In this document: positions 62,656-64,000 of the stretch, piece by piece | Layout: each line of letters opens with the position of its first letter | How positions within the stretch are numbered: the stretch's first letter is position 1 | Assembly: GCA_016710065.1 (NCBI GenBank) | Contig: JADJLP010000015.1 | Location: 372,001 to 436,000 of the forward strand | Source of the DNA: Candidatus Ideonella esbjergensis | Lineage (GTDB): Bacteria; Pseudomonadota; Gammaproteobacteria; Burkholderiales; Burkholderiaceae_C | Length of the DNA stretch: 64,000 bases | Direction of reading: 5' to 3' | Notes under the pieces: generated by a model | The model's input: only the letters and a program-made list of their open reading frames with translations | Told to the model about the DNA's origin: nothing | The model's database searches: none | Position numbers and translations under genes: made by a program

Positions 62656-63429
62656 TCAGGCTTGCGGCTGCAGGGCCGTGGCCAGGTCGGGGGTGTGCGG
62701 CGCCAGATTGAGGTTGCGCTCCACGCTGTGCAGGTGGTGTTCCATCAGGCGCACCGCAGCACGGGCATCGCGCTTGTCCAGCGCATCGACGATCTGGCCG
62801 TGCTCGGCCTGCGAGGCCTCGGCCGAGTGGGCCGACTGGTACATCAACGCGATCAGCGACGAGCGGCTGAGCAAATCGGCCAGCAGCTGCGCCAGCACCT
62901 CGTTGCCCAGCATGCGCGCCAGGATGACGTGAAAGTCGGCCAACAGTCGGGTGCGGCCGGTCACGTCGGTGCGGGCCAGCGCGCTCTGCTCATCCTTCAG
63001 GTGGGCGCGCAGCTGGGCCACCTGGGCATTGGTGATCACCGCGCACAGCTGCTTCACCATGGCCGCCTCCACCATGGCGCGCACCTCGAACACCTGCTGC
63101 GCCTCCTCGACGCTGGGCATGGCCACATGGGCGCCGCGCGCTGGCTCGAGCGTGACCAGCCGGTCGCGGCTCAACTGGTTGAGCGCCTGGCGAACGAGGG
63201 TGCGCGAGACCTGGAAGATGTCGGCAATCTTCTGCTCGGCCAGCTTGGTGCCGGGCATCAGCCGGCGCTCGATGATGGCCGTGCTGATGGATTCGACGAT
63301 GCGCTGCGTGGCGCCGGCTGTGGCGGCGTCGGTGCCGCCGGGGGCCGAGCGCCGGCTGGCACGCGGCGTGGCCGCTTTGCGGCGGCTGCTGCTGGCGGCT
63401 TTGGCGATCACACGGGAGGCGGTGGGCAT
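62656..63429 (-). CDS. GntR family regulator (FadR subfamily), likely ureide-pathway repressor
   Basis: The 257-residue regulator has a low-complexity N-terminus (about 1-45), a GntR winged helix (LAEQKIADIFQVSRTLVRQALNQLSRDRLVTLEP, about 60-105) and an all-helical FCD ligand domain (about 115-250) with the metal-binding His and Asp in DFHVILARM. It heads the minus-strand puuE-uraD-allC group and is divergent from uraH, with a GTGTATACAC palindrome between them. An upstream in-frame codon at 63462 is a weaker start. Confidence 0.9.
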   Translation of the reverse strand: MPTASRVIAKAASSSRRKAATPRASRRSAPGGTDAATAGATQRIVESISTAIIERRLMPGTKLAEQKIADIFQVSRTLVRQALNQLSRDRLVTLEPARGAHVAMPSVEEAQQVFEVRAMVEAAMVKQLCAVITNAQVAQLRAHLKDEQSALARTDVTGRTRLLADFHVILARMLGNEVLAQLLADLLSRSSLIALMYQSAHSAEASQAEHGQIVDALDKRDARAAVRLMEHHLHSVERNLNLAPHTPDLATALQPQA

Positions 63430-63472
63430 GGTTCGCGGGGCAAGACCGGCGCGCAAAGGCACCGGTTGAGCA

Positions 63473-63501
63473 TTGACGTGTATTCAGAAGTGTATACACT
63501 T
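63473..63501. promoter_or_regulatory. uraH promoter with GntR operator palindrome
   Basis: AAGTGTATACACTT (63488-63501) is a perfect 14-base palindrome of the type bound by GntR regulators, with the related half-site GTGTATTC at 63478. TTGACG (63473-63478) and TACACT (63495-63500) could form a promoter for uraH with 16-base spacing, so the operator overlaps the -10 box. Confidence 0.6.
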
Positions 63502-63597
63502 TGCAGCCAAGCGCAAGCCACCGCCGCCCACGCCATGCACCGCCAAGGCGCATGGCCCCGGCCAACGCACCAAACCCGAACCTGAAAGGACGCCTTT

Positions 63598-63954
63598 ATG
63601 GGCCACCTCAGCACCCACGTGCTCGACACCATGAACGGCTGCCCCGCCGCCGGCATGGCCGTGACGCTGCAACGCATCACCGGCAGCCAGGTGGAGACGG
63701 TCAAGACCCTGACGCTGAACGCCGATGGCCGCAACCCCGACGGCCCGCTGCTGGACGCCAGCACCATGGCCGCCGGCCGCTACCGCCTGGTGTTTGCCGT
63801 GGCCGCGTACTTCCGCGCCACGGGCGTCACCCTGCCCGAGCCGCCCTTTCTTGACGAAGTACCCCTGGACTTCGGCATCGCCGACGCCGCCGGCCATTAC
63901 CACGTGCCGCTGCTGGCGAGCCCGTGGGCGTACAGCACCTACCGAGGTTCCTGA
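63598..63954 (+). CDS. uraH: 5-hydroxyisourate hydrolase (UraH, transthyretin-like)
   Basis: The 118-residue product shows the HIUase landmarks: LSTHVLDTMNGCPAAGMAVTL near the start (active His), GRYRLVFAVAAYF and the C-terminal YHVPLLASPWAYSTYRGS, with the diagnostic YRGS end. It hydrolyses 5-hydroxyisourate to OHCU, the substrate of UraD encoded in the divergent fused gene. AAAGGACG precedes the ATG. Confidence 0.97.
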   Translation: MGHLSTHVLDTMNGCPAAGMAVTLQRITGSQVETVKTLTLNADGRNPDGPLLDASTMAAGRYRLVFAVAAYFRATGVTLPEPPFLDEVPLDFGIADAAGHYHVPLLASPWAYSTYRGS

Positions 63955-63964
63955 CCCCCTCCAT

Positions 63965-63991
63965 CGTCATTCCCGCGCAGGCGGGAATCCA
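63965..63991. repeat. Dispersed palindromic repeat, copy 6 (first half; second half may lie beyond the window)
   Basis: TCATTCCCGCGCAGGCGGGA plus flanking bases follows the uraH stop. Only the first half is visible before the window ends. Confidence 0.85.
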
Positions 63992-64000
63992 CGGGTGCCA

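Overview
The window is a dense, high-GC stretch of bacterial chromosome. Gene content, codon use and neighbourhoods (pilT/pilU, yraN-diaA-dolP beside rsmI, rsmG-mnmG-parA, type-2 argC, a PrkA-YeaH-SpoVR operon, Lrp-controlled putA) point to a betaproteobacterium of the order Burkholderiales, most likely the family Comamonadaceae (for example a Hydrogenophaga-like organism). This placement is an inference; no rRNA or tRNA gene was seen. Nearly everything looks like ordinary chromosome, with no CRISPR array, insertion sequence or prophage. Palindromic 'ATTCCCGCG' repeats are scattered between genes at both edges and in between.

Layout. 0-13 kb: proline catabolism (putA with an apparent 5' frameshift, divergent Lrp regulator), yggS, the twitching ATPases pilT and pilU with a cyclic-nucleotide-binding gene between them, an envelope/replication group (dolP-like, diaA-like, yraN), rsmI and tldD. 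13-20 kb: DAHP synthase aroG behind an aromatic-rich leader peptide and attenuator, cobalamin adenosyltransferase, an orphan contractile-tail sheath protein, a GlcD-type FAD oxidase, and two AT-richer genes of unknown function. 20-25 kb: the stress operon prkA-yeaH-spoVR. 25-35 kb: the chromosome-partition neighbourhood (parB ... parA, rsmG, mnmG) with four parS palindromes; parA and parB are separated by argC, an S41 protease and a small hydrolase.

35-38 kb: an Fnr/Crp regulator with a YgaP-like membrane protein, a structured non-coding gap, then an accessory-looking patch: a LuxR-family regulator without a LuxI, a 49-codon double-glycine-leader peptide gene, a divergent unknown gene and two CTG-N10-CAG lux-box-like sites. 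This is the best candidate here for an undescribed system. 38-49 kb: a NatAB-like ABC exporter with a secreted hydrolase (its junction ruined by a poly-G tract), glutathione transferase, a complex inverted-repeat region, a thioredoxin-like protein, pirin, a DUF4397 lipoprotein and small proteins.

49-57 kb: a MarR-regulated RND efflux pump, followed in the same direction by an alpha-oxoamine synthase and a methyltransferase. 57-59 kb: a VapBC toxin-antitoxin pair and a possible nuclease-fold protein. 59-64 kb: purine/ureide breakdown: uraH divergent from a GntR regulator, puuE, a fused uraD-allC and an M20 peptidase. Together these would take hydroxyisourate to allantoin, allantoate and ureidoglycine products with ammonia release.

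Starts were chosen by Shine-Dalgarno spacing, signal peptides and overlaps with neighbours. All function calls rest on recognised motifs and context, not on database searches.
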